Source: an uncultured Collinsella sp.
GTDB lineage: Bacteria; Actinomycetota; Coriobacteriia; Coriobacteriales; Coriobacteriaceae
DNA: 64,000 nt
Assembly (NCBI GenBank): GCA_900540855.1
Contig: UQHK01000001.1
Coordinates: forward strand, 206,377-270,376
Direction of reading: 5' to 3'
Positions 63,234 to 64,000 of the stretch are shown piece by piece. The first letter of the stretch is position 1, and each line of letters begins with the position of its first letter. A model generated the notes under the pieces. It had not been told where the DNA came from, did no database searches, and worked only from the letters and a program-made list of their open reading frames with translations. Both the position numbers and the translations under genes were made by a program.

Positions 63234-64000
63234 TCAGCAGCGATATGCGGCAGCCAGGAGCACTGTCCCCAGTAGGAAAAGCGCTACGGACGCGGCGATC
63301 CAGTTGTTGTCGCCGGTCTTGGGGAGTGCCGCAGTTGTTGCGGTGGCAGGCTTGGGCTTGGTCGTCTTGGCGACCGTGGTCTTGGTTACTGTCTTTGTTG
63401 TCTTGGTTGGCGTGGCCGCGGGTTTCAGAGAGGGATTTGCCGTGGGGCCCGTGGTGGGCTCTCCGGCAGTGGGGTTAGCATCGGTGGGAGACTTGTCCGT
63501 GACATCGCCCGGCACCTTGCCCCTGTCGGTCTCCCCTGCCGGAGGCGTGGCGACATCGGGCTCAACCACCACGTGCGGTGTCACCGCACCGGAGGCATCC
63601 ACCACGCAACCAGCACCAAAAGCCCCACCGGCAGGCGCCACAAACCGCGCAGACACAAGCGACCCGCCCGTGCAAGCAACCCCGCCGTCGGTACCGGCCG
63701 CATCGAGCCGCGAGGCGTCGACGGAAAGCCGGCAGCCAACCGCACCGTCGCCAAGGCCCGCGTCCTGCAGATACACGCCGTAGGCGCGCACGCCCGCTCC
63801 GGTCCCTGCGCCCGCGGCGACGACGTGCCCGCCGCCGCGCACGGCCATGTCGCCGGCAATCACGCCGGCGACCGCCTCGTCCGTGATATCGGCCCCGTCC
63901 GCCCGGGCATCGACGGTGCAGCCGTCCACCGCGAGCGCCTGCGACACGTGGATCCCGCACTGCGAGCCCGTCGCCGTCAGGGTCCCGGTGCCGCGAAGCG
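63234..64000 (-). CDS. LPXTG-anchored surface protein, copy 2 (5' end outside window)
   Basis: The frame is open to the window edge, so only the C-terminal 255 residues are seen. The beta region is almost identical to copy 1 (shared VYLQDAGLGDGAVGCRLSVD and FGAG), the stalk is different (Thr/Lys-rich, TKTTKTVTKTTVAKTTKPKP), and the end again has LPKTG, a hydrophobic helix and YRC. The internal ATG at 63947 is not the start, because homology to copy 1 continues upstream of it. Confidence 0.85.
   Translation of the reverse strand, partial: LRGTGTLTATGSQCGIHVSQALAVDGCTVDARADGADITDEAVAGVIAGDMAVRGGGHVVAAGAGTGAGVRAYGVYLQDAGLGDGAVGCRLSVDASRLDAAGTDGGVACTGGSLVSARFVAPAGGAFGAGCVVDASGAVTPHVVVEPDVATPPAGETDRGKVPGDVTDKSPTDANPTAGEPTTGPTANPSLKPAATPTKTTKTVTKTTVAKTTKPKPATATTAALPKTGDNNWIAASVALFLLGTVLLAAAYRC

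Overview
The window reads as a chromosomal segment of a high-GC Gram-positive bacterium of the class Coriobacteriia, most likely Collinsella or a close relative. This is inferred from protein character and gene order, not from a search. Supporting traits are an actinobacterial block of pgsA2, a GarA-like FHA protein and a FtsR-like MerR regulator; Gram-positive GAAC-N4-GTTC SOS boxes; LPXTG surface proteins; and an RNase Y/SpoVS locus. No rRNA, CRISPR array, integrase, transposase or recognisable prophage was seen.

Bases 1-17400 are core genome, mostly on the + strand: the C-terminus of an FtsK translocase, a RodZ-like protein, YajQ, RimO, PgsA and CinA; the recombination pair recA/recX; RNase Y followed by an uncharacterised GHKL ATPase and SpoVS; then miaB, miaA and hflX in overlapping order. 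A DUF1624 membrane protein and lexA run on the - strand. A LysM protein resembling the SOS division inhibitor YneA is divergent from lexA, followed by nrdR and dut. SOS boxes lie inside the recA promoter and in the lexA/LysM intergenic region, so a DNA-damage regulon can be read from the sequence. Bases 17376-17838 hold a dense cluster of long palindromes.

Bases 17839-25872 carry lipid, redox and envelope genes: an MGDG-synthase-like glycosyltransferase, trxB, a DUF1836 regulator, degV, a NlpC/P60 hydrolase, apt, the MerR/FHA pair and a second pgsA-like gene. Bases 26269-30824 are a very GC-rich cassette of a lantibiotic-immunity type ABC transporter (ATPase plus two permeases) and a two-component system. 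Bases 30904-35500 are an accessory patch with two DUF6273 genes. One is truncated and nonsense-mutated. The other is fused to a Flp/class III prepilin leader and has a nine-G tract in its coding start.

Bases 35957-53343 return to core genome on the - strand: tRNA-Pro, coaBC, a zinc-ribbon protein, a Nif3-like protein, a cysteine desulfurase, rpe, gpsA, plsY, der, a DUF512 radical SAM protein, ispH, plsC, cmk, a pseudouridine synthase, scpB, scpA, an M50 protease, an ABC-F ATPase and tRNA-Ala. Bases 53224-64000 are an accessory region. It has a duplicated tRNA-Ala segment and two copies of a roughly 150-bp element with inverted ends, a CAU tRNA and tRNA-Val, a possible nuclease, a DUF3825 protein, a RloAB (AbiL-like) defence pair, a HEPN-like protein, a DUF4160 protein, a YafQ/DinJ-like toxin-antitoxin pair, and two tandem LPKTG surface proteins, the second running off the window.
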